From Sphingobium lactosutens DS20 (GTDB lineage: Bacteria; Pseudomonadota; Alphaproteobacteria; Sphingomonadales; Sphingomonadaceae), in assembly GCF_000445105.1 (NCBI RefSeq), contig NZ_ATDP01000092.1:124001-188000 (forward strand): a stretch of 64,000 nt of DNA, written 5' to 3'. The notes beneath the pieces are model-generated. The model saw nothing but the letters and a program-made list of their open reading frames with translations, was not told the origin of the DNA and ran no database searches. Shown one piece after another: positions 52,591 through 62,373 of the stretch (positions within the stretch are counted from its first letter, which is position 1; each line of letters begins with the position of its first letter). Position numbers and translations under genes: made by a program.

Positions 52591-53430
52591 ATGAGCCAAG
52601 ACCTTATCGCCACCATCGACGCCGCCTGGGAAGGGCGCGCCGACATCAACCTTCAGACGCAGGGCGACGTGCGCCAGGCGGTGGACAAGGCGCTGGCCCT
52701 GCTCGACAGCGGCGCATTGCGCGTGGCCGAGCCGACGGCACAAGGCTGGCAGGTCAACCAGTGGGCGAAGAAGGCAGTGCTGCTGTCCTTCCGCCTCAAT
52801 GACAATGTCATGATCGACAATGGCCCGGGCGCGGGCCATTGGTGGGACAAGGTGCCGAGCAAATTTGCCGGCTGGGACGAGGCGGCGTTCCGCGCCGCCG
52901 GTTTCCGCGCCGTGCCGGGCAGTTTCGCGCGCGCGGGATCGCACATCGCCAAGAATGTCATCCTGATGCCGAGCTTCGTCAATATCGGCGCGTTCGTTGA
53001 CGAAGGCACAATGGTCGACACCTGGGTGACGGTGGGAAGCTGCGCGCAGATCGGCAAGAATGTCCATTTGTCGGGCGGTGTCGGCATCGGCGGCGTGCTG
53101 GAGCCGTTGCAGGCCGATCCGGTCATCATCGAGGACGACTGTTTCATCGGCGCGCGGTCCGAAGTGGTCGAGGGTGTGCGCATCGGCAAGGGATCGGTGC
53201 TGTCGATGGGCGTCTTCATCGGACAGTCGACCAAGATCGTCGACCGTACCAGCGGCGAAATCTTCATGGGCGAAGTGCCGCCCTATTCGGTGGTCGTGCC
53301 CGGCAGCCTGCCCGGCAAGCCGCTGCCCGACGGGGCGCCCGGCCCCAGCCTGTATTGCGCGGTGATCGTCAAGCGCGTCGACGCGCAGACGCGGTCCAAG
53401 ACGGGAATCAACGAATTGCTGCGCGACTGA
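52591..53430 (+). CDS. dapD: Tetrahydrodipicolinate N-succinyltransferase
   Basis: Lysine/diaminopimelate pathway, 279 aa. Left-handed beta-helix hexapeptides are seen from [19 protein letters not shown] through [12 protein letters not shown] (each part of the repeat), and [16 protein letters not shown] is the start. ATG at 52591 has GGGGAA at 7 nt; the ATG at 52585 is too close. Downstream 42 bp separate it from the convergent DUF2891 gene. Confidence 0.96.
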   Translation: MSQDLIATIDAAWEGRADINLQTQGDVRQAVDKALALLDSGALRVAEPTAQGWQVNQWAKKAVLLSFRLNDNVMIDNGPGAGHWWDKVPSKFAGWDEAAFRAAGFRAVPGSFARAGSHIAKNVILMPSFVNIGAFVDEGTMVDTWVTVGSCAQIGKNVHLSGGVGIGGVLEPLQADPVIIEDDCFIGARSEVVEGVRIGKGSVLSMGVFIGQSTKIVDRTSGEIFMGEVPPYSVVVPGSLPGKPLPDGAPGPSLYCAVIVKRVDAQTRSKTGINELLRD

Positions 53431-53472
53431 CGCGGCGGGTTTCGGGGAGGGTGTCTGCCCCCTCCCCCGCTG

Positions 53473-54462
53473 TCATTCCAGCGCCAGCAGCGCGAAGGTG
53501 GCGAGCCAATGTTCGCCCATATAATCGCCCGCGACATGGGGCAGGCTGGCGTCAAGATGGACGCGCGCCGCCTGCTGCGCCAGGGCATGGACCGGATCAT
53601 GTTCGCCCAAGGCCGCAGCGATGCCGCGCCAGCACCATGCGCGGCTGAGATTAAGGCCGTCGAGATGCGCGATCTTGCCATCGCTGCGGTCGGACACGGT
53701 GGCGGGGGTGAAGAGAGTCGCCGGCTCACCACTCCCAAGGTCCGGCAGGAAGGCGTGGAACCAGGCGGCGAAATCCGGCCGGTCCATGAGGCGGCTCATC
53801 AACAGGGCCTCACACAGGGCGGGTGAGAGAAATTCGTCGCCGCCCGGCTCCCACGCCTGGCAGGCGCGGTCCTGCGCGAACCAGTCCAGTGCGCGCTGGT
53901 CGATCAGGGCGGCGAGCGCGTCGTCGCGCCCCTGCGCCCAGTCGCGCGCGAGGATGAGGGCGAAGGCGATGTTGAAATGGGTGCCGACGCGCAGCGGATA
54001 GGTGAGCTTGGGCAGGAAGGCGTGGAAGCGGGCGGCGAAATCGCGCGCCAGCGGCTCCAGCGCCGCCGCCCAAGGCGCATCGTGGCGCGCGAGTTCCGCG
54101 TGCAGCGCCAGCGCCCAGGCCCAGCCATAGGGGCGTTCGAACCCGGCGCTCATCGGGCGGGCGAGATAGGCGCGTTCGCCCGCGACGTTGGCGGGCGTCA
54201 GCATCGCGTCGGCGCGGGCGCGGATGGCGGGCGCCTGCGCCATGTCGGGATAGAGCCGCATCAGCCGCATCACCTGCCACCAGCCATGGACACAGCTGTG
54301 CCAGTCGAAACTGCCGTGGAAGATCGGGTGATGCGCGCGTGGGGGCCGGGCGTCCTGCGGCCCGGTCAGCACCAGATCCATCTTGAAGGGATATTCGCGG
54401 CCGAGATGCGACAGGGTGAGGCCGGCGAAGCGGCTGGCGATATCGGGGGTGAGCAGGGTCAT
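53473..54462 (-). CDS. DUF2891 family protein
   Basis: A 329-aa predicted cytoplasmic helical protein. Conserved-looking stretches are HPIFHGSFDWHSCVHGWWQV near 45 and ERPYGWAWALALHAEL near 110. LSRAWCWRGIAAAL and HVAGDYMGEHWLATF lie near the C-terminus. Its all-helical alpha/alpha pattern recalls glycan-active barrels, but function is not known. It is last in acylase-DUF969-DUF979-DUF2891, with a 4-bp overlap. Confidence 0.82.
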   Translation of the reverse strand: MTLLTPDIASRFAGLTLSHLGREYPFKMDLVLTGPQDARPPRAHHPIFHGSFDWHSCVHGWWQVMRLMRLYPDMAQAPAIRARADAMLTPANVAGERAYLARPMSAGFERPYGWAWALALHAELARHDAPWAAALEPLARDFAARFHAFLPKLTYPLRVGTHFNIAFALILARDWAQGRDDALAALIDQRALDWFAQDRACQAWEPGGDEFLSPALCEALLMSRLMDRPDFAAWFHAFLPDLGSGEPATLFTPATVSDRSDGKIAHLDGLNLSRAWCWRGIAAALGEHDPVHALAQQAARVHLDASLPHVAGDYMGEHWLATFALLALE

Positions 54463-55397
54463 GGGAAGGCGAGCCAGTAAATGAGGAGGATGTTGACGAC
54501 GAGCAGCGGGACGGCGGTGCCGACCTGCCGCTTGATGACGCCATGCTTGTCCTTGAGGTCGAGCAGGGCGGCGGGCACGAGGTTGAAGTTCGCGGCCATG
54601 GGCGTCATCAGCGTGCCGCAGAAGCCCGCCAGCATGCCGATGGCGCAGACGACCGCCGGGTCGCCATCATAGGTGCGGATGAGCAGCGGCAGGCCGATGG
54701 CGGCGGTCATCACCGGGAAGGCGGCAAAGGCGTTGCCCATCACCATGGTGAAAAGCGCCATGCCAAGGCCATAGGCGATGACCGCGCCCAGGAGGCTGCC
54801 CTGCGGGATCGCCATGCTGACGATCTGGCCGACGACATCCCCCACGCCCGCCAGCGCGAACACCGCGCCCAGGCTGGCGAGCATTTGCGGCAGGATGGCG
54901 GCCCAGCCGACCGAATCCATCAGCCGCCGCCCCTGCTGGAGCGGTTCGAGCGGAGACGCGCGCAGCCAGAGGCAGCCGACCACAGATGCGATCAGCACGC
55001 CCAGCGCCAGGGCGATCAACGTCGCCTGCTTGCCATCGACCCAGTCGGGCGCCTGCTTGAAGGCGAAGGTGCCGATGAGCGCGGTCGCGGGGATGATGAG
55101 CGCGATGACGAACAGGCGATTGCCCATTCGATCGGCCCGGTCGCGGCGCAGGGCGTCGGGCAGCGCGGACTGCCCCCGCCCCATGCCGCCCAGCCCCGCC
55201 AGCGCGACGAGGCCCAGCAGCAGGACGCCATTGCCAAGGTCGCCCAGACTGTCGCCGCCCCACATGCTGAGCGCCAGCAAGGCCCAGAAGGCCGATGTGG
55301 TCCAGCGGCGCGGATTGGTGCGGTCGCCAAGGCCGAGCAGGGCGAAGGCCGCGAACATCGCGCCAGCGACGGCATAGACCCAGTGCAGGGTGATCAT
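54459..55397 (-). CDS. DUF979 family membrane protein
   Basis: A 312-aa protein with about nine helices. Distinct motifs are GDSLGDLGNGVLLLGLVALAG-like glycine turns (seen as GGDSLGDLGNGVLLLG), FKQAPDWVDGKQAT, and GFCGTLMTPMAANFNLVPAAL near the end. DUF979 always travels with DUF969 in the genomes I know, so the two probably form one permease. Start at MITLHWVYAVAG overlaps DUF969 by 4 bp. Confidence 0.85.
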   Translation of the reverse strand: MITLHWVYAVAGAMFAAFALLGLGDRTNPRRWTTSAFWALLALSMWGGDSLGDLGNGVLLLGLVALAGLGGMGRGQSALPDALRRDRADRMGNRLFVIALIIPATALIGTFAFKQAPDWVDGKQATLIALALGVLIASVVGCLWLRASPLEPLQQGRRLMDSVGWAAILPQMLASLGAVFALAGVGDVVGQIVSMAIPQGSLLGAVIAYGLGMALFTMVMGNAFAAFPVMTAAIGLPLLIRTYDGDPAVVCAIGMLAGFCGTLMTPMAANFNLVPAALLDLKDKHGVIKRQVGTAVPLLVVNILLIYWLAFP

Positions 55398-56071
55398 GCC
55401 GGGTCCTCCGGCGCGCCGCGCCTGAGCCGGCGGTCGAGACGCCATAGGCGGAAGCCGTGGATCAGGAAGGCGGCAATGGCGGTCGGGATCGCCCAGACCG
55501 ACAAATGCAGCGGCTCCAGGCTGATGCCATATTGTTCCAGCAGCCCCTTGATGAGCAGGATCGAGCCGATGGCGAGGAAGATGTCCTCCCCGAAGAACAG
55601 GCCAATATTGTCGGTCGCCGCGGCCCAGGCTTTCACCTCTTCCCGGCGGTGGTCGTCGAGCGCGCCTGCCTGGGCCTCCGCCGCTGCTTCGGCGATCGGC
55701 GCGACCAATGGGCGCACGGTCTGGGCATGGCCGGCGACCGATGTGAGCCCGACGGCCGCCAGCCCCTGGCGCAGCAGCATATAGCCGGTGAGGAACTGTC
55801 CTACGGTCGCGCCGCGCATTTTGGCGATCAGGCCGCGCGCGCGTTCCTGTAAACCATAGGCTTCGAGCAGGCCGACGACCGGCAGCACGATCCAGATGAT
55901 GCTGACATAGCGCGCTTCGTTGAACGCCTTGCCGAAGGCTGCGAGGATGGTGAGCAGGTCGAGGCCCGCCGCGATGCCGGTGACGATCGCCGAGGCCAGG
56001 ATCACCAGCAGCGGATGGAAGCGCAGCAGGAAACCCGCGACGATGATGGCGATGCCGAGCAGGACCCACAT
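55394..56071 (-). CDS. DUF969 family membrane protein
   Basis: A 225-aa protein with about six helices, starting MWVLLGIAIIVAGFLLRFHP. Motifs YVSIIWIVLPVVGLLEAYGL, GYMLLRQGLAAVGLTSVAGH (given partly) and NIGLFFGEDIFLAIGSILLI mark the family. It starts 9 bp after the acylase stop. Partner of DUF979 in a presumed transporter. I recall, without certainty, such pairs beside pyrrolidone-carboxylate peptidase genes in Firmicutes. Confidence 0.85.
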   Translation of the reverse strand: MWVLLGIAIIVAGFLLRFHPLLVILASAIVTGIAAGLDLLTILAAFGKAFNEARYVSIIWIVLPVVGLLEAYGLQERARGLIAKMRGATVGQFLTGYMLLRQGLAAVGLTSVAGHAQTVRPLVAPIAEAAAEAQAGALDDHRREEVKAWAAATDNIGLFFGEDIFLAIGSILLIKGLLEQYGISLEPLHLSVWAIPTAIAAFLIHGFRLWRLDRRLRRGAPEDPA

Positions 56072-56080
56072 GACAGGCGC

Positions 56081-58267
56081 CTATTGCCCTGGCCGGTAGC
56101 GGCGTTCGACATGGCCGGCGAGTTCATCGGGATGGAAATAGACCGGGCGCAGCATGCCCTGCGCATAGAGCGCGGACTGGTCGTTGAAATGGGGCGAGGC
56201 GGGATTGCCGCTTTCGCCGCCGACGCTGACCGCCCTGGCATGGACGCGGTCGCCAAATTCGACGGCGGCGATGAAGCTGTTGCCGCTGGTGCCATACCAT
56301 TTGCGCGTGTCGGGATAGGCGCGCGCGCCGAAGGAGGCGAGCGAGCCCCAGCGCGCCGAGCTGAAGGGCACGGCGATGCTGGGCGCGGCATCGCTGAAAT
56401 TCTGGGTGATGGCGCCGGTCAGTCGCTGCAGCCGGTTGATATCGCCCCAGGGCGTGCGCCAGGTGCCGAAGTCGCGATCCAGCCGCCGCACCACGTCCGC
56501 CAGCAGGGTCAGTTGCACATCAGGGGACGCGGCGGCCATGCGATCATAGAGGGTGCGCGGCGCCCCCTGGCTATGGTCCAGCGTCCATTGGCGCAGATCC
56601 TCCGCCCAGTGCGCCGCAAGGCTGTTGGAAACCGAGGCCAAACCCCAGCGATAATCCCAGTCGCGCAGCATGGCGATCGGCTGCGCCAACAATGGCTTGC
56701 GCGCATCCGTGTCGGGCAGAGTGTCCCAGGCCTGCACGAGCGGCGGCAGGAACCGCGCGAAGGCGGGCTGATAGCTGTCGAACGCCGCCGCCCGGAGCGT
56801 GTCGAGCGTAAAGTCCCGCCCCGCCGACAGCAGCATGACCGCATGTTCGCCGCGCGGATTTTCGCCCATCATGTCCATGTAACGCGGGAAGTCGGCCGCC
56901 TTCTGGCTGTCCCTGCCCGCCGCCGACCACGGACCATTATTGGTGTTCTGAATCCAGCCGCCCGCCGGGTTGCGCAGGGCCGGCAATGCGTCGAGCGGAG
57001 TCAGCCCCTTCCAGTCGGTGGCGGGATCGCTGCCGTCCACTGGCCGGGTATAGTCGAAACGATCATCGCGCACGGGCACGAATTGCGGGTGCAGATAGGC
57101 GATGGTGCCATTGGCGTCGGCGAAGATGGTGTTGTTGGACGAATTGGCCTGACGCGTCGCCACCTTGACGAAAGCGGCGTAATCGCGCGCCTTCGTCCGC
57201 AAAAAGGACTGCTCCAGCGCGGGGATGGGCTTGTCCATCATGGCGAAGGCGACCCATTTGCCGTCCTGATCCCCGATGATCGGGCCATGATGGGTGCGAT
57301 AGACGGTGAAGCCGCGGTCGGCGCGGCCGCCGTCTGCCGTGCGATAGGCGATGGTGACGGTGGAGGCGCGGACCGGGCGCTGCTCCGCGCCATAGCGGTA
57401 GGTCAGCGCGCCGTCCGGCCGGCGCGTCACGGTTTCGAGAAATTCGTCGACGGCATCGACGGTGCTGGAGGTGTGCATCCATCCGGCGGTGGGATTGAAC
57501 CCCTGATAGATGAAGAATTGCCCCCAGGTCGCCGCGCCATAGGCATTGAGCCCTTCGTCGCTGGTCATTTGCAGTTCGGAGCGGAAGAAGAAGCTGGTGT
57601 GGGGATTGATCCACAGCAGGGCATGGCCGCTGGCGCTTTTGCCCGGCGCGATGGCGAAGCCGTTGGAGCCGCGCGGTTCGGGGTCGGGATCGGCCATGGC
57701 GATCGGACGCCCGCCGGGCGCGCCGTAAAAGGCCTTGAGCCGATCGAGCGGGATGCGTTCGATATCGCCGCCAATGCTGCCTTCGGTGAAACTGAGCGCC
57801 ATCCAGGGCTCAAAGCGAGTGATGACGCGCGGCTTTACCTGGCCATGAGTGGCGAGATAATAGTTCAGCCCATCGGCCCAGGCGTCCATCAAAGCGCGCA
57901 ACCAGGCGGGGCTGGCCGCATAGTCGGCGCGCAGCTTTTGCGGGTCCATGTAGAGGCGCGCGCGCAGATCCTGCCAGATCGCGTCCTCGCCCTCCGCCTC
58001 CGCCATGCGGCCGAGCGCGGTCAGATAATTGGTTTCGATCCGGTTGAAGTCATCTTCGGCCTGAGCATAGATCATGCCGAATACGGCGTCGGCATCGCTG
58101 CGGCCATGGACATGGGCAATGCCCCAGTCATCGCGCTGAATGGTGACCCGCGCCGCCTGCGCCTGCCAGCGCGCGCTGTCGCCTTGCGCCGTGGACGGCT
58201 GGGCGGCGGCGGGCTGGGCAACCAGCAGGGCGGGCAGGATGCAGGCGAGCGACAATGTGATGTTCAT
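56081..58267 (-). CDS. Penicillin acylase-type Ntn hydrolase
   Basis: A 728-aa exported amidase. Signal peptide to about residue 22 (LACILPALLVAQPAAAQ). The N-terminal nucleophile after self-cleavage should be Ser201 in PRGSNGFAIAPGKSASG. The beta chain has NPHTSFFFRSELQ, YRTHHGPI and NTNNGPW. Substrates in this family include beta-lactam side chains, acyl-homoserine lactones and aculeacin-like lipopeptides. It heads an operon with DUF969, DUF979 and DUF2891. Confidence 0.88.
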   Translation of the reverse strand: MNITLSLACILPALLVAQPAAAQPSTAQGDSARWQAQAARVTIQRDDWGIAHVHGRSDADAVFGMIYAQAEDDFNRIETNYLTALGRMAEAEGEDAIWQDLRARLYMDPQKLRADYAASPAWLRALMDAWADGLNYYLATHGQVKPRVITRFEPWMALSFTEGSIGGDIERIPLDRLKAFYGAPGGRPIAMADPDPEPRGSNGFAIAPGKSASGHALLWINPHTSFFFRSELQMTSDEGLNAYGAATWGQFFIYQGFNPTAGWMHTSSTVDAVDEFLETVTRRPDGALTYRYGAEQRPVRASTVTIAYRTADGGRADRGFTVYRTHHGPIIGDQDGKWVAFAMMDKPIPALEQSFLRTKARDYAAFVKVATRQANSSNNTIFADANGTIAYLHPQFVPVRDDRFDYTRPVDGSDPATDWKGLTPLDALPALRNPAGGWIQNTNNGPWSAAGRDSQKAADFPRYMDMMGENPRGEHAVMLLSAGRDFTLDTLRAAAFDSYQPAFARFLPPLVQAWDTLPDTDARKPLLAQPIAMLRDWDYRWGLASVSNSLAAHWAEDLRQWTLDHSQGAPRTLYDRMAAASPDVQLTLLADVVRRLDRDFGTWRTPWGDINRLQRLTGAITQNFSDAAPSIAVPFSSARWGSLASFGARAYPDTRKWYGTSGNSFIAAVEFGDRVHARAVSVGGESGNPASPHFNDQSALYAQGMLRPVYFHPDELAGHVERRYRPGQ

Positions 58268-58321
58268 GGCCGCCAGCTAACCCGCTTCGCAGCCCCCTGT
58301 CATCCTTTTTGCCTATGCGCG

Positions 58322-59653
58322 TCAGTGTCGCGCGAACGGGTCGTCGCGCAGGGACTTGCCCGCCGTTTCGGGCATGTAGCGCAAGGCGACAAGGCCGACG
58401 AGGCAAGCCGCCATCATCAGAAAGGCGGGCATGAGTTCGTTGCCGGTCCAGGAGATAAGCCCGCTGCCGATCGCGGGCGCGGTGCCGCCGAACAACGAGG
58501 TAGAGACATTATAGGCGATGGCAAAGCCGGCGAAACGCACCGACGTCGGGAACAGCGCGGGGAAGGTGGCGGAAATGGTCGCGAGTTGCGGCACATAGCA
58601 GAGGCCGAGCAGCACGAAGCCGATGATCGCGCCCACAAGCCCGGTCGCCATCAGCAAATAGAGCGGCACCACCCCGACAAGCAGGCTGAGCAGCGACACG
58701 CGCCACATCGCCCGTCGCCCCACGCGGTCGGACAGATGCCCGGCAAAGGGCAGGAAGAGCATCATGAACATCATGCCGATGATCGGCACCACCAATGCTT
58801 CGTCGGTGGTGAGGCCGATGCGCCGCTGAAGATAGGTCGGCATGTAGCTGAGCAGCGTATAGTTGACGACATTGAGCGCCACGACGAGGCCACCCACGAC
58901 CAGCATCGGCCGCCAATGGCGTTCCAGCAGCTGGCCAAGGCTGGGGCTTTCCGCCTTGCCGCTGGCCTGCCCATCCTCGCGGAAGATCGGCGTATCTTCC
59001 ATGCGGGCGCGCAGATACATGCCGATCAAACCCATGGGCGCGGCGACCAGAAAGGGGATGCGCCAGCCCCATGCATGCATGGCCGCGTCGCCCAGCAGCA
59101 GCGAGAAGCCGAGCATCAGCAAGGCGCCGAAGGAAAAGCCCGCCAGCGTGCCGAATTCCAGGAAACTGCCGTAAAAGCCGCGCCGGTCATCGGGCGCATA
59201 TTCGGCCATGAAGGTGGCCGCGCCGCCATATTCGCCGCCCGTGGAAAAACCCTGCACCATGCGCAGCAGGATGAGCAGCGCCGGCGCCCAGAAACCGATG
59301 CTGGCATAGGAGGGGATCAGCCCGACCGCCAGCGTCGCGCCCGACATCATCAATATGGTGAGCGCGAGCACGGATTTGCGCCCCATGCGATCGCCCAGCG
59401 GCCCCCAGAAGAGGCCACCCAGCGGACGGACGAGGAAGGAAATGGCGAAGGTGGCGAGCGCGAACAAGACCGCGTCATCCACCTTGCCGGGAAACAGCGC
59501 CGCGGAGATATAGGTCACGCCATAGGCATAAATGCCATAGTCGAACCATTCGGTGGCGTTGCCGAGCGCCGAGGCCGCGATCGCACGGCGCAGCGTCGCC
59601 TGATCGACAGACCCGGCCGCCCCGGGAGGCGCGGCGATGGTGGTTGCGGTCAT
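58322..59653 (-). CDS. MHS family MFS transporter (ProP-like)
   Basis: A 443-aa, 12-helix permease of the metabolite:H+ symporter group, which includes ProP, ShiA and KgtP. GNATEWFDYGIYAYG, GPLGDRMGRKSVLALT and GFSTGGEYGGAATFMAEYAP are hallmarks. It overlaps the upstream MFS gene by 4 bp and lies at the end of the ectoine gene run, so compatible-solute uptake is plausible. Dicarboxylate or other substrates are possible. Confidence 0.88.
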   Translation of the reverse strand: MTATTIAAPPGAAGSVDQATLRRAIAASALGNATEWFDYGIYAYGVTYISAALFPGKVDDAVLFALATFAISFLVRPLGGLFWGPLGDRMGRKSVLALTILMMSGATLAVGLIPSYASIGFWAPALLILLRMVQGFSTGGEYGGAATFMAEYAPDDRRGFYGSFLEFGTLAGFSFGALLMLGFSLLLGDAAMHAWGWRIPFLVAAPMGLIGMYLRARMEDTPIFREDGQASGKAESPSLGQLLERHWRPMLVVGGLVVALNVVNYTLLSYMPTYLQRRIGLTTDEALVVPIIGMMFMMLFLPFAGHLSDRVGRRAMWRVSLLSLLVGVVPLYLLMATGLVGAIIGFVLLGLCYVPQLATISATFPALFPTSVRFAGFAIAYNVSTSLFGGTAPAIGSGLISWTGNELMPAFLMMAACLVGLVALRYMPETAGKSLRDDPFARH

Positions 59654-60897
59654 GTCGTCTCTCCATCAGGCAGATGATCTGCGGTATTGGGGTCAAGCAG
59701 CGAGGCCATCGGGGTCGTGCGCGGCACGATCTGGAAATCCTGCTGTTCGGGCGCGGGCACCGGATCGGAGGACAATTGACGCCACAGGCCAAAGCCCAGT
59801 GTCGCGCCGGCGCACAAGGCGATGAACAGGAAGAGGCCGCTGGCGCCCGCCAGCGTCATCATCGCCGCCGCGCCCATCGGCCCCAGCGCCGCGCCGACCG
59901 AATAGAGCAACACCAGCCGGCCGCTCGCCGCGACCCGTTCCGACGCGAGCAACCGGTCGTTGCTGTGCGCCACGCAAAGGGGATACAGCGCGAAGCTCAG
60001 CCCGCCAAAGGCTGCGCCCAGCACCAGCAGCGGCAGGCCGCCCCGGCTGAGCATCGAGAGGGCGATGCTGACCGCCAGGGTCGCGGCGAAGCTCCAGACG
60101 ATCACGGCGCGCCGGTCATAACGGTCCGACAGGCGGCCGAGCGGCCATTGCATCGCGACGCCGCCCAGAATGACGATCATCATGAAGCTGGCGGTCGCGC
60201 CCAGATTGAGGCCGAGGCGGCGGACATGGACGGCCGCCAGCCCGTAAAAAGCCCCCAGCATCAGTCCGGTCGTCACTGCGCCGATGACGCCCAGCGGCGA
60301 TGCGGCGAAGAGCGAGCGCAGCGAAAAAGCCGTCGCCGCCTGCGGCGCGGGCGCGCTCGATCGCGTCAGGCAGAGCGGGATGATGGCGAGCGAAATGAGG
60401 ATCGAGGCGATCTGGAAGGGAATGGCGGGCAGCGTCCCGCTCGCGCCCAGAAGCAACTGGCCGACCGCCTGACCGGAATAGAGCGCGACCATATAGGCGG
60501 CCAGGATGCTGCCGCGGGTTTCCACATCCGCCCGGTCGTTGAGCCAGCTTTCCAGGCAGATGAAAACGCCGGCCACGCAGACGCCGTCGATCAGCCGCAA
60601 TGCGGTCCACAGCAAGGGATGGTCGAGGAGCACATAGGACAATGTGCTGGCCGACAGCAGCGCGACGAAGGCGGCGAAGGCGCGGATATGCCCGACCTGC
60701 CGCACGATGCCACCGGCGCGCAGCGCGCCCACCACCAGCCCGCCGAAATAGGCGGTGGCGACCGCGCCGATCGCCATGGTGCCCGCGCCCGCGCGCTCCA
60801 GCCGCAGGCTGATGAGGGTCGATAAAAAGCCGCTGCCCGCCATCAGCATGAAGATGGCGAGCAGCAGGCTTTGAACGGGACGGATCGCAGCTATCAT
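59650..60897 (-). CDS. YcaD-like MFS transporter downstream of ask_ect
   Basis: A roughly 415-aa, 12-helix MFS protein. GSGFLSTLISLRLERAGAG, VATAYFGGLVVGAL and FALYPLCVAHSNDRL place it in the YcaD/YfkF-type group. ATG at 60897 is used; GTG at 60924, directly after the ask_ect stop, would add nine residues. Its tight link to ask_ect on one side and the MHS permease on the other suggests a role tied to ectoine, for example export or recovery. Substrate unproven. Confidence 0.82.
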   Translation of the reverse strand: MIAAIRPVQSLLLAIFMLMAGSGFLSTLISLRLERAGAGTMAIGAVATAYFGGLVVGALRAGGIVRQVGHIRAFAAFVALLSASTLSYVLLDHPLLWTALRLIDGVCVAGVFICLESWLNDRADVETRGSILAAYMVALYSGQAVGQLLLGASGTLPAIPFQIASILISLAIIPLCLTRSSAPAPQAATAFSLRSLFAASPLGVIGAVTTGLMLGAFYGLAAVHVRRLGLNLGATASFMMIVILGGVAMQWPLGRLSDRYDRRAVIVWSFAATLAVSIALSMLSRGGLPLLVLGAAFGGLSFALYPLCVAHSNDRLLASERVAASGRLVLLYSVGAALGPMGAAAMMTLAGASGLFLFIALCAGATLGFGLWRQLSSDPVPAPEQQDFQIVPRTTPMASLLDPNTADHLPDGETT

Positions 60898-60924
60898 CTG
60901 GAGGCGCCCGACGGCGCGCGGCAC

Positions 60925-62373
60925 TCAGGCCGCGCGCCGGCCCTCCGCTGCTACCGGTTCGTCATTATCCTCCACCAGCGCGCGGTGGAGCGCGGCGACC
61001 GCGGCGTCATATTGGCGCACATCGACGACGAACTGGACATCCACGTTGCGGATCTGATGCTGCATCGCGATCACGTCGATATCGGCCTGCGCCAAGGCCT
61101 TGAGCGCATCGGGCATCAGGCCGGGGCGCGAAATGTCGCTGCCGATGACGGAGACGATCGCCACCGGATGGGCGGAAATGGACGCGTCGGGATAACGATC
61201 CTGCAAGTCGCCGATCACCCGCTTCACCTTGACTGCGTCGGCGGAAAGATAATGGGTGATGGTGTTGGCGTTGGACGCCTTGCTGACGATCCATATGCCA
61301 TGGCGGGTCAGCACGTCCAGGATGGCGGCGTCATAGCCCTTTACCCCGACCATGTCCTGTTCGAAGAATTGCAGCGCCTGCGCGGTGCGGATGCCGGTGA
61401 CGATTTCGACGCGGGGCGTATCGGACACATAGTCGCCGCAGATGAGCGTGCCGCCATCTTCCCGGTCGAAGGTGTTGCGGACCCGCAGCGGAATGTCGGT
61501 CTGGCGCAGGCCGCGCCCGGCGCCGGGATGGATCGCCTCCATGCCCAGGTTCGCAAGCTGATCGGCGACATCATAGTTGGTGCGGCCGATCTTGCGCGCC
61601 TTGTCGGTGCCGACGAGCTTGGGGTCGGCGCTCGACAAGTGGAATTCCTTGTGGATGATCGCCTCGCGCGCCTGCGTCAGCACGGCGATGCGTGAAAAGG
61701 TCATTTCGGAATAGCCGCGCTGATAGCGGCGGACCATGCCCTCGCTGCACCCGGCATAGCCGGTGACGATCGGCAGGGTGGTGGCAAGGTCGATGGGCGC
61801 GAACGCCTGTTCGATCCGCTCGTCGAGGCCGCGCATATCCTGCTGATCCCACAATGTCAGATCGACGAAGCAGGCGTTGACGCCGCGATCGCGCAGCAGC
61901 AGCGCGGTCGAATGGGCGCTATGCGCTTCGCCAAGCCCGGCAAGCAGTTCGCGCACCGTGATCAGCTGCTCCTTGACGCAGAAACGGCCATGACTGCGCA
62001 GGCGGGCCAGATCGTCGAGGCAGGCGGCGACCGCGTCGATGCGCGCATCGACAAAGCCATTGGCTTCGGCAAGGCTTTCGGCGCGCGCGAACATATCGAC
62101 ATTGCGCGCATGCATGGCATCGCGCACGGTTTCGATCGCATCGCGCCAGCCATCCGCGCCATCGTCGGCGACGAAACGGGCATAGACGCCCGGCTCGCCC
62201 GATTTCTTATGTTCCAGCAGCAGGTCGGTCATGCCGGCATAGGCCGACACGACGAAGATGCGGTTATAGAGGTCCGCGCCCTTGCGCCCCGCGATCAGGA
62301 CATTGTCGAACAGCACGCCGGTCGCCGCCATCGACGTGCCGCCGATTTTTTCCACACTATGTTGGCCGCTCAT
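60925..62373 (-). CDS. ask_ect: Aspartate kinase, ectoine-associated
   Basis: A 482-aa aspartokinase that supplies aspartyl-phosphate for ectoine. VEKIGGTSM is the nucleotide-binding lysine motif, TGYAGCSEGMVRRYQRGYS the Asp site region and SSADPKLVGTDKARKI follows. Two ACT units lie at the C-terminus. Its place between ectD and transporters, and its divergence from housekeeping LysC, match the Ask_Ect type. It overlaps ectD by 4 bp. Confidence 0.93.
   Translation of the reverse strand: MSGQHSVEKIGGTSMAATGVLFDNVLIAGRKGADLYNRIFVVSAYAGMTDLLLEHKKSGEPGVYARFVADDGADGWRDAIETVRDAMHARNVDMFARAESLAEANGFVDARIDAVAACLDDLARLRSHGRFCVKEQLITVRELLAGLGEAHSAHSTALLLRDRGVNACFVDLTLWDQQDMRGLDERIEQAFAPIDLATTLPIVTGYAGCSEGMVRRYQRGYSEMTFSRIAVLTQAREAIIHKEFHLSSADPKLVGTDKARKIGRTNYDVADQLANLGMEAIHPGAGRGLRQTDIPLRVRNTFDREDGGTLICGDYVSDTPRVEIVTGIRTAQALQFFEQDMVGVKGYDAAILDVLTRHGIWIVSKASNANTITHYLSADAVKVKRVIGDLQDRYPDASISAHPVAIVSVIGSDISRPGLMPDALKALAQADIDVIAMQHQIRNVDVQFVVDVRQYDAAVAALHRALVEDNDEPVAAEGRRAA

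Noticed and set aside
54459..56069. Single 536-aa protein covering DUF979 and DUF969 region
   Set aside because: The upstream part of that frame is the shifted reading of DUF969; the two genes overlap by ATGA and have separate family motifs.
56015..59677. 1220-codon open frame on the plus strand
   Set aside because: It is antisense to the acylase and MHS permease genes, both of which have clear family motifs. Long antisense frames are expected at this GC content; the translation is Arg/Gly/His-rich and lacks motifs.
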